From DASWHD01 sp036393335 (GTDB lineage Bacteria > CG2-30-53-67 > CG2-30-70-394), in NCBI GenBank assembly GCA_036393335.1, contig DASWHD010000088.1:1-47031 (forward strand): 47,031 bases of DNA. The letters run 5' to 3'. Made by a program: the position numbers and the translations under genes. Below the pieces are notes generated by a model. That model was given only the letters and a program-made list of their open reading frames with translations. It had not been told where the DNA came from and searched no databases. Below are positions 1 through 9,274 of the stretch, in pieces. The stretch's first letter is position 1. The number at the start of each line of letters is the position of its first letter.

Positions 1-1
1 G

Positions 2-2158
<2,157 letters not shown>

Positions 2159-2161
2159 AAC

Positions 2162-2344
2162 AAGGGCGTGGCGGGTGGAGCCCGTCCTGATCTGGGTGAT
2201 CCCGCCCCGGCGGGTATGGCCGCCGCTGGAGTGCTCACTGGGCACCAGCCCCAGGTAGCTCATCAGCCCCCGTGGGAATCGCACCGGCCCAAGTAGCACA
2301 GCTCCACCACGAGCCCGATCGCGGTCAAGGTGTCGCTATGCCCC
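2162..2344 (-). mobile_element. IS110-family transposase remnant, frameshifted
   Basis: The minus strand encodes two pieces of the conserved C-terminal domain of IS110-type transposases in different frames. The first reads HSDTLTAIGLVVELCYLG (about 2344-2285). A frameshift near 2285-2275 leads into RGLMSYLGLVPSEHSSGG followed by HTRRGGITQ (about 2270-2190). The rest of the transposase (DEDD catalytic part) is absent. The fragment runs almost to the gltB stop on one side and stops just short of the palindromic element at 2356. It cannot be functional; it marks an old insertion point between gltB and nfo. Confidence 0.75.
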
Positions 2345-2355
2345 GGAAGCAGCAC

Positions 2356-2586
2356 TAACCCGCATTTCTCACCACGACTCTGCTGCGCCCGCGCCACTGC
2401 CCGCATCTCCTGGCCCACCTCGTCCGAGTCCTCGACAGGGGTAGGAGCCGGTTTCACCGGCGATCCGCGCAACAGGCCCTGCGCGGGCCTGGGTCGCCGA
2501 AGGGATTCGGCTCCTACCGCGGGCCGGCCAGGATCTACGGCCATTTGCGCGGTCTCGCGACGACCCGTGGTGAGAAATGCGGGCTA
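2356..2586 (-). repeat. 230-bp palindromic element, copy A
   Basis: Bounded by 19-base terminal inverted repeats: left TAACCCGCATTTCTCACCA, right the complement of TAGCCCGCATTTCTCACCA. Inside is a second inverted pair, GTAGGAGCCG and CGGCTCCTAC. Relative to copies B, C, D and E this copy is inverted: its right half matches their left half base for base over long stretches (CGTAGATCCTGGCCGGCCCG on the minus strand). It encodes no transposase, so it is non-autonomous (MITE-like). It lies between the IS110 remnant and nfo. Confidence 0.85.
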
Positions 2587-2711
2587 AGACCCCACCGCCT
2601 CGGCGTCGGCCGGCTGGGCCGCGCGCCGACTCTGCGTCCGGGGCCGGCGGCATCCCCGGCGTGAGCACCCCGGCCGGCAACTGCTCGGCCAGCTTGCGGG
2701 CATCCCGCTGG

Positions 2712-3620
2712 TTATAGCCCGCCGCGCCCCTCCTCCACCTCGGGCAGGGGCGGTACCGCGCCGGCGGCGGCCATCTCCCGCAGCCAGATCAGCTCGGCGG
2801 CGTAGCCCTCGGGGGCGGTGGGAGTCTCCAGAAACATCGGGCGGTAGCGGGTCCGCCGGTCGGTCACCAGGCGCAGGAACGCCTCCGGGCCGATCTCGCC
2901 GCGGCCGAGGAGCATGTGGCGGTCCTTGCGGCTGTCGAACGCGCCCTTGGAGTCGTTGACGTGGAACGCCGCGAGGCGCTCAAGGCCGATCACCCGGTCG
3001 AACGCCGCCCAGGTCGCCTCCCACCCGGCGTCGCTGCGGATGTCGTATCCAGCGGCGAAGATGTGGCAGGTGTCGACGCACACCGCAAACCTCTCGGGCT
3101 CATCCACATTGTCGAGAATCGTCCGGATCTCCTCGAAAGTCCGGCCGATATTCGTCCCCTGACCGGCGACGGTCTCAAGCACCAGGGTGACGTCGGAGGC
3201 CTCCGGATGGCGCGCGCAGATGCCGTCGAGGCTGGCGCACAGGGTCTCGATCCCCGCCTCCACCCCCGCGTCCAGGTGCGAGCCGGGATGGAAGTTGAGC
3301 AGCTCGATACCGAGGGCATGGCAGCGCTCGAGCTCCGCCTCGAATGCCGCCACCGATTGCCTGCGCCTGTGCGGGTCCGGTGAGGCGAGGTTGATGAGGT
3401 AGCTGTCGTGGCTCATCACCGCGCGGATGCCGAGCCGCTCGCGCTGCTCGCGGAAGGTGGAGACCTCCTCATCCGCCAATGGCTTGGCACGCCAGCTTCG
3501 CTGGTTGCGCGTGAATACCTGCATCCCGTCGCAGCCGATCTCGTGGCCGCGCTGCGGCGCCTTGTCGACGCCGCCGGAGGTCGAGACGTGGGCGCCGAGG
3601 GTCATCCGGCCGATCTTCAT
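2712..3620 (-). CDS. nfo: Endonuclease IV (deoxyribonuclease IV)
   Basis: Zinc-dependent AP endonuclease of base-excision repair, cutting 5' of abasic sites. The 302-residue protein shows the TIM-barrel metal and active-site motifs in order: GAHVSTSGG near the N-terminus, SHDSYLINLA, NFHPGSH, LVLETVAGQGTNIG, CVDTCHIFAAGYD, FHVNDSKG and DRHMLLGRGEIG. Length is near the roughly 285 residues of E. coli Nfo. The start is set at the ATG at 3620 (MKIGRMTLGAH); an in-frame ATG at 3605 is an alternative, and the longer open frame upstream has no family similarity. It stands alone on the minus strand, divergent from the small membrane protein at 3753. Identity is secure. Confidence 0.95.
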   Translation of the reverse strand: MKIGRMTLGAHVSTSGGVDKAPQRGHEIGCDGMQVFTRNQRSWRAKPLADEEVSTFREQRERLGIRAVMSHDSYLINLASPDPHRRRQSVAAFEAELERCHALGIELLNFHPGSHLDAGVEAGIETLCASLDGICARHPEASDVTLVLETVAGQGTNIGRTFEEIRTILDNVDEPERFAVCVDTCHIFAAGYDIRSDAGWEATWAAFDRVIGLERLAAFHVNDSKGAFDSRKDRHMLLGRGEIGPEAFLRLVTDRRTRYRPMFLETPTAPEGYAAELIWLREMAAAGAVPPLPEVEEGRGGL

Positions 3621-3752
3621 TTTTCCATCTTCGAGGAGATGCAGGGTGAGAGCCAGCCCGGATCCCCACCACCCCCCCGGGGGCCGCCACTCCAGTCGCT
3701 GCCGTCCATACCGAAATGGATCTGGAGAACTCCCGCGAAGGAACCCGTTTCC

Positions 3753-4109
3753 ATGAATTCCGGCAAGATCCCCATCGGCCTCCTCCTGTTCATCGCCTTG
3801 GTGTGGGCGAGCGGTTATGTGGGCTGGCAACTGGGCCGGCCGTGGATGTCTTATCTGCGCTTCAAGGACCAAGTGCAGCAAGCCGTGAAAGTAGCTGGGA
3901 TCACGAACGAAAAACAATTCCGGCAGAGTATCTATGACGCCGTTGCCGAGACCGGGGTGTGGATCGAGGACCCCAAGCAAGACGTACACATCTACTACCG
4001 ACCGGGCCATGCCCGGGTGACTGCCGAGTGGACCGAGTACGTGTTCTTTCCGTTTGACGTCGAGTACACCTTCGACTTCGAGGTCGACGAGGGCCGCTCG
4101 TCCGAGTGA
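3753..4109 (+). CDS. Small single-pass membrane protein, function unknown
   Basis: A 118-residue protein beginning MNSGKIPIGLLLFIALVWAS: one N-terminal transmembrane segment (residues about 6-27), then about 90 soluble residues presumably in the periplasm, ending in an acidic tail (EYTFDFEVDEGRSSE). The ATG at 3753 is chosen because GAAGGA lies upstream and the hydrophobic segment starts right after it; the longer open frame runs antisense through nfo. I do not recognise a family. The soluble part is rich in beta-forming and aromatic residues (VHIYYRPGHARVTAEWTEYVFFPF). It stands alone between nfo and the pyr leader. Confidence 0.7.
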   Translation: MNSGKIPIGLLLFIALVWASGYVGWQLGRPWMSYLRFKDQVQQAVKVAGITNEKQFRQSIYDAVAETGVWIEDPKQDVHIYYRPGHARVTAEWTEYVFFPFDVEYTFDFEVDEGRSSE

Positions 4110-4216
4110 CACCGGTCCGGCGTGCTGCCACGCCACGACCGCCTCGTGCCAGCCTGCGTTGGCGCGCCGAATCGTTTGCATCGCGGCCCTGAGCGCCAGA
4201 CCGCACCCGCATTTCC

Positions 4217-4254
4217 TAGTCTGCATGTCTCACCGTGGTGAGAAATGCGGACTA
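4217..4254. repeat. Solo end-to-end palindrome of the 230-bp element
   Basis: A 38-base palindrome made of two ends of the dispersed element with only GT between them: TAGTCTGCATGTCTCACC then the facing arm GGTGAGAAATGCGGACTA. The right arm differs from the consensus end in one base. A further partial end (ACCCGCATTTCC, 4205-4216) abuts it on the left. It looks like a copy that lost its whole interior, and sits 30 bases upstream of the candidate pyr promoter. Confidence 0.75.
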
Positions 4255-4283
4255 GACGCGGGGGCGCCAAAGACGCGGTCAGC

Positions 4284-4312
4284 TTGACTCGCCCCTGACC
4301 CGCGCGTAGCCT
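4284..4312 (+). promoter_or_regulatory. Candidate sigma-70 promoter of the pyr operon
   Basis: TTGACT (4284-4289) and TAGCCT (4307-4312) are separated by 17 bases. The -35 matches consensus at five of six positions, the -10 at three of six. Expected transcription start is about 4319, immediately before the leader hairpin at 4320-4353. Prediction only. Confidence 0.45.
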
Positions 4313-4319
4313 CCCGTTG

Positions 4320-4353
4320 CTCTTTAAGCCGAGCCCCGTGAGGCTCGAAAGAG
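4320..4353 (+). promoter_or_regulatory. PyrR-binding-loop-like leader hairpin
   Basis: CTCTTT (4320-4325) pairs with AAAGAG (4348-4353), and CGAGCC (4330-4335) with GGCTCG (4342-4347), leaving a 4-base one-sided bulge AAGC and hexaloop CCGTGA. The loop strand AGCCCCGTGAGGCT fits the published Bacillus PyrR anti-antiterminator consensus ARUCCNGNGAGGYU (recalled from the literature) at all positions except the third. It sits in the leader of pyrR itself, about 93 bases before its start codon. I infer autoregulation by PyrR; I could not identify a convincing terminator downstream. A small CGCC/GGCG hairpin (about 4420-4431) lies just ahead of the pyrR ribosome-binding site AGGGG. Confidence 0.6.
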
Positions 4354-4446
4354 TGCTCCGATGCGACGTCGCACCTCCGAGATTTTCTGCCGCGGGAAGT
4401 CTGGAGCGCAGTACTTTGTCGCCACGGGGCGCGGGAGCAGGGGAAA

Positions 4447-5025
4447 ATGACTGCCCCGGAGCCTCGCATCGAGATCGGCCGACCGCTGGCGGGGGAGGCC
4501 TTCGGTCGCACCATCAGCCGCATGGCCCACGAGATCATCGAGGCCCACGACGATCTCGCCACCGCCGTCGTCGTCGGCGTGCGGAGCCGCGGCAGCCATC
4601 TCGCCCGGCGCCTCGCCAAGCGCATCGCGGAGATCGCCAGCATCCGAGTGCCGGTGGGCACCCTGGACATCACCTTGTATCGCGACGACCTGCGCGCGCG
4701 CAGCGACTACCCGGACCTGGTGCGCACCGAGATCCCGATCGATCTGGAAGGCGCCCTGGTCCTGCTGACCGACGACGTGCTGTACACCGGCCGCTCGATC
4801 CGTGCCGCCCTGGAAGGGCTCATGGCCCTCGGCCGGCCGGCGCGCATCGAGCTGGCGGTGCTGGTCGACCGCGGCCACCGCGAGCTGCCGATCCGCGCCG
4901 ACTACGTCGGCAAGAACGTCCCGACGTCGCCGGCGGAGACCATCCGGGTACGGTTCGTCGAGGACGGCGCGGACGAGGATGCGGTGTGCATCATGGCCTT
5001 GCCCGAGGGGACGCGCACCGGCTAG
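4447..5025 (+). CDS. pyrR: Bifunctional pyrimidine regulator / uracil phosphoribosyltransferase PyrR
   Basis: Type I phosphoribosyltransferase fold, 192 residues. The PRPP-binding loop is LLTDDVLYTGRSIRAAL (about residues 106-122), and VVGVRSRGSHLARRLAKRI (about 42-60) and DITLYRDDL (74-82) are PyrR hallmarks. In Bacillus PyrR binds mRNA leaders when UMP is high; it also has UPRTase activity. The start has AGGGG six bases upstream. pyrB follows 22 bases after the stop, so they are cotranscribed. The leader hairpin at 4320-4353 suggests RNA-binding regulation here too, although several proteobacterial PyrR proteins are thought to act otherwise. Identity is secure; mode of control is inferred. 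Confidence 0.93.
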   Translation: MTAPEPRIEIGRPLAGEAFGRTISRMAHEIIEAHDDLATAVVVGVRSRGSHLARRLAKRIAEIASIRVPVGTLDITLYRDDLRARSDYPDLVRTEIPIDLEGALVLLTDDVLYTGRSIRAALEGLMALGRPARIELAVLVDRGHRELPIRADYVGKNVPTSPAETIRVRFVEDGADEDAVCIMALPEGTRTG

Positions 5026-5047
5026 CAGTCGGCCCAGGAGAAGCCCT

Positions 5048-6016
5048 ATGCCGGATGTCATCGATCATGCCGTCACCGCGACGCCGACCAGGCCGTTCCC
5101 CCACACCGACCTCCTCGACACGGCGGACCTGACCGCCGCCGACATCACCTACCTCCTCGACCAGGCGGAGAGCTTCTACGAGATCGGCCAGCGGGCGGTG
5201 AAGAAGGTGCCGACCCTGCGCGGCATCACCATCATGAATTGCTTCTACGAGCCCTCCACCCGCACCCGCTCGTCGTTCGAGCTGGCGGGCAAGAGGCTGT
5301 CGGCGGATGTGATCAACTTCTCCGCCACCGGCTCGTCGGTGAAGAAGGGCGAGAGCTTGCGCGACACGGCGCGCAACCTGGAGGCGATGGGCACCGACCT
5401 CATCGTGGTGCGCCACCCCGCCTCCGGCGCGGCCGCCTACCTCGCCCACCACCTGTCGGTGCCGGTGATCAACGCCGGGGACGGCTGTCACGCCCACCCT
5501 ACCCAGGCGCTCCTCGACCTGTTCACCCTGCGCCACGCCAAGGGGGGCCTCGCCGGCCTGCAGGTGGCGATCGTCGGTGACATCAGCCACTCCCGGGTCG
5601 CCCGCTCCAACCTCCTGGCCATGCGCACGATGGGCATGGAGGTGCGCGTCTGTGCCCCCCCGACCCTGCTCCCGGCCGCGGTGGAGCGCTACGGCTGCCG
5701 GGTGTGCACACGGCTGGAGGAGGCGGTGGAGGGCGTGGATGCGATCATGATGCTGCGCATCCAGATGGAGCGCCAGGGCGGCCACACCTTCCCGAATGTG
5801 CGGGAATACGCGGCACGCTATTGCCTCACCCGCCGCCATCTGGCGCTCGCCGCGGCGGACTGCGTGGTGATGCACCCGGGGCCGATCAATCGCGGGGTCG
5901 AGCTGACCCACGAGCTGGCGGATGCCGCCTCCTCCCTGATCCTCAGCCAGGTCACCAGCGGCGTGGCGGTGCGCATGGCCGTGCTCTACGTGATGTGGGG
6001 CAAAAAGAAGAAGTAG
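5048..6016 (+). CDS. pyrB: Aspartate carbamoyltransferase catalytic subunit
   Basis: Condenses carbamoyl phosphate with aspartate, the first committed step of pyrimidine synthesis. The 322-residue protein carries the carbamoyl-phosphate motif FYEPSTRTRSSFE (67-79), the SSVKKGES loop (about 97-103), HPxSGAA-type and MHPGPINRG motifs. No regulatory chain pyrI is nearby; the arrangement pyrR-pyrB-pyrC resembles the class in which PyrB partners with the dihydroorotase-like protein. The start at 5048 is preceded by AGGAG (5037-5041). The C-terminus ends in four lysines, and the TAG stop is formed within a REP-like palindrome beginning at 6013. Confidence 0.96.
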   Translation: MPDVIDHAVTATPTRPFPHTDLLDTADLTAADITYLLDQAESFYEIGQRAVKKVPTLRGITIMNCFYEPSTRTRSSFELAGKRLSADVINFSATGSSVKKGESLRDTARNLEAMGTDLIVVRHPASGAAAYLAHHLSVPVINAGDGCHAHPTQALLDLFTLRHAKGGLAGLQVAIVGDISHSRVARSNLLAMRTMGMEVRVCAPPTLLPAAVERYGCRVCTRLEEAVEGVDAIMMLRIQMERQGGHTFPNVREYAARYCLTRRHLALAAADCVVMHPGPINRGVELTHELADAASSLILSQVTSGVAVRMAVLYVMWGKKKK

Positions 6017-6035
6017 GAGCGAGCTTGCTCGCGAA
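6013..6035. repeat. REP-like palindrome overlapping the pyrB stop
   Basis: GTAGGAGCGAGC followed by TTGCTCGCGAA: the imperfect palindrome GCGAGC-TT-GCTCGC with the GTAG head typical of Pseudomonas-type REP sequences. The TAG of the head is the pyrB stop codon. It lies in the 96-base gap between pyrB and pyrC. Confidence 0.75.
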
Positions 6036-6112
6036 CCGAGCCCCCAGGCAACGAACCAACGGTCAAGCCGCCGCCCCGTCGCCACCCGAACCTCCCACGC
6101 CTCGGTAACACC

Positions 6113-7396
6113 ATGTACGACCTCGTCATCAAGAACGGCCACCTCATCGATCCCACCCACGGCATCGACCGCCCCTGCGACCTCGGCATCGCCGACGGCC
6201 GGGTCGCCCAGGTCGGGGGCGCCATGGAGGGGCGGGAGACCCTCGACGCCGCGGGCCTCGTCGTCTGCCCGGGGCTGATCGACCTCCACGTCCACCTGCG
6301 CGAGCCGGGGCAGGAGTGGAAGGAGGACATCCTCTCCGGGTCCCGGGCCGCGGCGGCGGGCGGCTTCACCACCATCTGCCCGATGCCCAATACCGTGCCC
6401 ACCAACGACAACGCCTCGGTCACCCGTCTGATGCTGAAGCGCGCCGAGGTCGCAACCGTCAAGGTGCGGCCCATCGGCGCCCTCACCCGCGGCCTGCAAG
6501 GCGAGACCCTCGCCGACCTCGGGGAGCTGTTCGACACCGGCTGCGTGGCCTTCTCCGATGACGGTCGCGGCGTGCAGGACGGACTGGTGATGCGCCACGC
6601 CATGGAGTACCTGCGGCCGTTCGGCGTGCCCGTGATCATCCACGCGCAGGACGACTGCCTGTTCGACCACGGGGTGATGAACGAAGGGTGGCGCGCCACC
6701 GAGCTCGGCCTGCGCGGCATCTGCAACGCCGCCGAGGAGGTGCACATCGACCGCGACATCCGCCTGTGCGAGCTCACCGGCACGCCCCTGCACGTCGCCC
6801 ACCTCTCCACCCGCGGCGGCGTCGACCTGGTGCGCCGCGCCCAGGTCCGTAGCCTGGCGGTGAGCGCCGAGGCTGCACCGCACCACTTCCTGCTCAGCGA
6901 CGCGGAGATGCCGGCCTTCGACACCCACTGGAAGATGAACCCGCCCCTGCGCTCGCCGGCGGATCGCGACGCGGTGCGCGCTGCGGTGATCGACGGCACC
7001 ATCGCCGCCATCGCCACGGACCACGCCCCCCACGCCCCGGAGGAGAAGGAGCGCCCGTTCGACGAGGCGCCGTTCGGCATCATCGGCCTGGAGACCTGCC
7101 TACCCCTGTCGCTGACCCTGGTGCGCGACCACGGCATGGCGATGCGGGACCTGATCGCCCGCCTCACCAGCGGCCCCGCGGCGATCCTCGGCATCGACGC
7201 CGGCCACCTCGGTCCCGGCGCCGTGGCCGACGTCACGATCTTCGACCCGCACGCCACCTGGACCTACGACAGCGCCCGCCACTTCTCCAAGTCACGCAAC
7301 ACCCCGTGGGAGGGCCAGCCCATGGTCGGCCGCGCCGTCTACACCCTGGTGGATGGGCGAATGGTCTACCGCGACGGCGAGCTGGTCGCGGCATAA
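6113..7396 (+). CDS. pyrC: Dihydroorotase, class I (PyrC-type)
   Basis: Amidohydrolase of 427 residues converting carbamoyl-aspartate to dihydroorotate. Motifs: DLHVHLREPG (58-66) with the first two metal-binding histidines, CPMPNT, later histidines in IIHAQDD and HVAHLST, KMNPPLR, and the metal-binding aspartate in IATDHAPHAPEE. All catalytic elements appear intact, so this is not obviously the inactive PyrC' (PyrX) that some Pseudomonas carry beside pyrB. It is the third gene of the pyr operon. A ribosome-binding site is weak (the bases before ATG read CGGTAACACC), so translation may depend on the REP-bearing leader or coupling. Confidence 0.94.
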   Translation: MYDLVIKNGHLIDPTHGIDRPCDLGIADGRVAQVGGAMEGRETLDAAGLVVCPGLIDLHVHLREPGQEWKEDILSGSRAAAAGGFTTICPMPNTVPTNDNASVTRLMLKRAEVATVKVRPIGALTRGLQGETLADLGELFDTGCVAFSDDGRGVQDGLVMRHAMEYLRPFGVPVIIHAQDDCLFDHGVMNEGWRATELGLRGICNAAEEVHIDRDIRLCELTGTPLHVAHLSTRGGVDLVRRAQVRSLAVSAEAAPHHFLLSDAEMPAFDTHWKMNPPLRSPADRDAVRAAVIDGTIAAIATDHAPHAPEEKERPFDEAPFGIIGLETCLPLSLTLVRDHGMAMRDLIARLTSGPAAILGIDAGHLGPGAVADVTIFDPHATWTYDSARHFSKSRNTPWEGQPMVGRAVYTLVDGRMVYRDGELVAA

Positions 7397-7455
7397 CGAC
7401 GCTGTGAGGATCAGCAGATATAGCCCTGTCCGCTCGGCCGCCCTTGCGCCGCTGG

Positions 7456-7531
7456 AGCACGAAAGGCGGAAAGCACGAAAAACAACTCATTGGATTCTTT
7501 CGTGTTTTTGAATCTTCGTGCTTTCGTGTTC
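7456..7531. repeat. Inverted repeat of CACGAAAG-type units
   Basis: Left arm AGCACGAAAGGCGGAAAGC continuing ACGAAAAAC; right arm, read on the other strand, AACACGAAAGCACGAAG continuing ATTCAAAAACACGAAA. The loop is short, giving an AT-richer stem-loop than the surroundings. It lies just downstream of pyrC and may act as an mRNA 3'-end structure. The remaining gap before 7646 shows nothing else. Confidence 0.6.
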
Positions 7532-7645
7532 CCTCTTCCGGAGACACTCGGCCGCATGCGATTTCGCGAGAATCGTTGTTTTCGCTGATCCGCTGGGAGG
7601 CGCGTGCCTGCTGCGTCGCCTACCGACACACCGACCTGACATCGT

Positions 7646-8392
7646 TCAGCGGAACATCGCCGCGTCGACGGTCACGCGGAAGAACTCGCCATCCGGCCCG
7701 AACCGGCCCTCGTGGAAGTGCCAGCCGACCCGCAGGCGGGTGGGGATGGTGTAGGGGCCGAAGCTGCCCTCCTCCTCCACGACCCCGCCAAAGTCCGCCC
7801 AACGGAAGTCTCTGCCGTCGGGATTGCCCCAGCGCTGGAGGTGGACGGTCGCAATCTTGCCGTGTTCGTCCACGGTGAGATCGACCTCCGTCGCCACCCC
7901 GTGGACCGGCAGCCGGGCGCGTACCTCTGACGGGCCGCGCGTCTCCCATGCCACGGCGCCGTCACACAGCAGCGACGGCAGCCACACGGATTCCGCGGCC
8001 ACCCGCCCGGCGGCGGAACGCGTGACGTCGGGGCCCGACGCGGCCACCACCGGGAACATGCCGAACAGCCTCCAGCGCATGACTCCGGCCCCATCCAGCA
8101 GGCGGTCGTAGCCGCGGATCGCGATACCCCCGCGGCGCACCGTCGCCTGCCAGATCATGCCGCGCTCCCGGTGGATGACCTGCTCCGCCGTGAAGGGCAG
8201 CCACTCCTTCAGCCGGATCTCGCCGTGCATGCGCAGCCGCACCGCCGCGGCGAGGGGGGCTCCCGCGGCGATCGCATGGACGAGATAGCGGCGCGCCGCC
8301 TCCGGCAGGCCCGCGACCTGGCCGGGCTGAAAGGCCCGGCCTGCAGGCCGTGCGGCATCCCACAACTCGTCGATCGTGAGGTCTCGCGTCAT
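7646..8392 (-). CDS. DUF6544-like protein
   Basis: A 248-residue soluble-looking protein. LPEAARRYLVHAIAAGAP (about 29-46), VRLRMHGEIRLKEWLPFTAEQV, WQATVRRGGIAIRGYDRLLDGAG and FGMFPVVAASGPD follow the pattern I associate with DUF6544/DUF6920 proteins; function is unknown. The ATG at 8392 is directly preceded by AAGG, too close to be an ideal ribosome-binding site. Palindromic copy B begins only 19 bases upstream, so insertion of that element may have replaced the original promoter and leader. Family call is from memory and moderate. Confidence 0.7.
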   Translation of the reverse strand: MTRDLTIDELWDAARPAGRAFQPGQVAGLPEAARRYLVHAIAAGAPLAAAVRLRMHGEIRLKEWLPFTAEQVIHRERGMIWQATVRRGGIAIRGYDRLLDGAGVMRWRLFGMFPVVAASGPDVTRSAAGRVAAESVWLPSLLCDGAVAWETRGPSEVRARLPVHGVATEVDLTVDEHGKIATVHLQRWGNPDGRDFRWADFGGVVEEEGSFGPYTIPTRLRVGWHFHEGRFGPDGEFFRVTVDAAMFR

Positions 8393-8411
8393 CCTTATGC
8401 GGGTGGGTCTC

Positions 8412-8641
8412 TAGCCCGCATTTCTCACCAGGGATCGTGACGAGACCGTGCAAACGCGCGTAGATCCTGGCTGGCCCGCGGTAGGAGCCGAATCCCTTCG
8501 GCGATTCCGGCCCGAGAAGGCCGGCCGCGCCTGGCGGCGCGGGTCGCCGGTGCAACCGGCTCCTACCTCGGACGAGGACCCGGCCAGGAGATACGGGCGG
8601 TTGCGCGGTCGGAGCAGATTCATGGTGAGAAATGCGGGCTA
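8412..8641 (+). repeat. 230-bp palindromic element, copy B
   Basis: The best-preserved copy: perfect 19-base terminal inverted repeats TAGCCCGCATTTCTCACCA, extended by one further base on each side to CTAG. The inner pair GTAGGAGCCG (8481-8490) and CGGCTCCTAC (8557-8566) is perfect, with a REP-like AATCCCTTCGGCGA in the central loop. No coding capacity. It separates the DUF6544-like gene from two decayed genes. Confidence 0.9.
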
Positions 8642-8667
8642 GGAGGCCCACCCAGCGCACCCCGTGG

Positions 8668-8805
8668 TCACGGCAACAGGGTCGCCCCGACCGCCAGACC
8701 GGGCGGCGCGACTTGCTCGATCCTCGCCAGCACCGCCGCGGGCAGCGACACGGCCGCTGCGGCGGCATTCTCGTCCACCCGCTCCGGCAACGTGTGATCT
8801 ACCCG
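8668..8805 (-). pseudogene. Aldo/keto reductase C-terminal remnant
   Basis: Minus-strand translation ends LPERVDENAAAAAVSLPA then AVLARIEQVAPPGLAVGAT and a TGA at 8670-8668. This is the pattern of the last 40 residues of aldo/keto reductases (cofactor-binding RxxEN followed by LxxxxLAxIxxxAPPGxxxG). Everything N-terminal to it is missing; upstream sequence is instead the DUF155 remnant. Reading is from family memory over a short stretch, so moderate confidence. Confidence 0.55.
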
Positions 8806-9245
8806 GTGCGCAGCCACTCGTACAGGAACAACAGAATGATCTCGGCGAGGATCAGAATGACGATATACCACTCTACCCGCAGGGTGCACCGGTCGCTCAA
8901 CAGACGGAGATAGGTGTTCGCCGCCTGTGAGATCAAGTCGAGCTTCCGAGCCAGGGCCTGTTCCCGGTCCCGCAGCTCGTACTCCTTGGCCAGCTTCTCG
9001 TACAGCCGGTCCAGCTCCGGGGCGTCCCAGGTGATCTCCGGCTTTTCCCCGACCTCCGCCCGCCCGACCATGCGCGACTCGATCAACAACACGTCACCCA
9101 GCTCCCGGAGCAGCGCCCGTCCTCCCTTGGCCAGGCGCCCCTTGAGCAGCTCCGCGGCAAACGGCTCGATGCGCTCGAAGACCGCGGCCACCTCCCCCTC
9201 GTAATCCCCGAGCACCGCGCTCTTGGCCAGCACGCTCGCCACCAC
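8799..9245 (-). pseudogene. RMD1/Sif2 (DUF155) family gene, N-terminally truncated
   Basis: The 148-residue frame matches the C-terminal half of RMD1/DUF155 proteins: LAKSAVLGDYEGEV, a helical region, WDAPELDRLYEKLAKEYELRDR (family pattern W-[DE]-x-P-ELxRLY), then RKLDLISQAANTYLRLLSDR and a C-terminal membrane anchor LRVEWYIVILILAEIILLFLY. The N-terminal DUF155 portion, normally another 100 or more residues, is missing: the frame begins at GTG 9245, and the divergent sfsA gene starts at 9275. The remaining reading frame is intact, so decay by deletion rather than point mutation. It could be expressed as a short membrane protein, but I treat it as a remnant. Confidence 0.7.
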
Positions 9246-9274
9246 GGTCCTCCCGGATTACGATCACGGCCGCG

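Noticed and set aside
2587..2711. Coding-like minus-strand stretch downstream of nfo (QRDARKLAEQLPAGVLTPG)
   Set aside because: It looks like protein but is only about 40 codons, out of frame with nfo and without a recognisable family or start; could be a remnant, not supportable as a feature.
3408..3752. N-terminal extension of the small membrane protein
   Set aside because: The stretch is antisense to nfo; the ATG at 3753 with a ribosome-binding site and hydrophobic start is far better.
4991..7033. 680-codon open frame on the minus strand
   Set aside because: Runs antisense through pyrB and pyrC in register with their third codon positions; composition (His, Val, Gly, Arg rich) is that of a high-GC shadow frame and shows no family motif.
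8668..8930. Plus-strand frames of 88-93 codons
   Set aside because: They are antisense to the reductase and DUF155 remnants and have no similarity or start signal.
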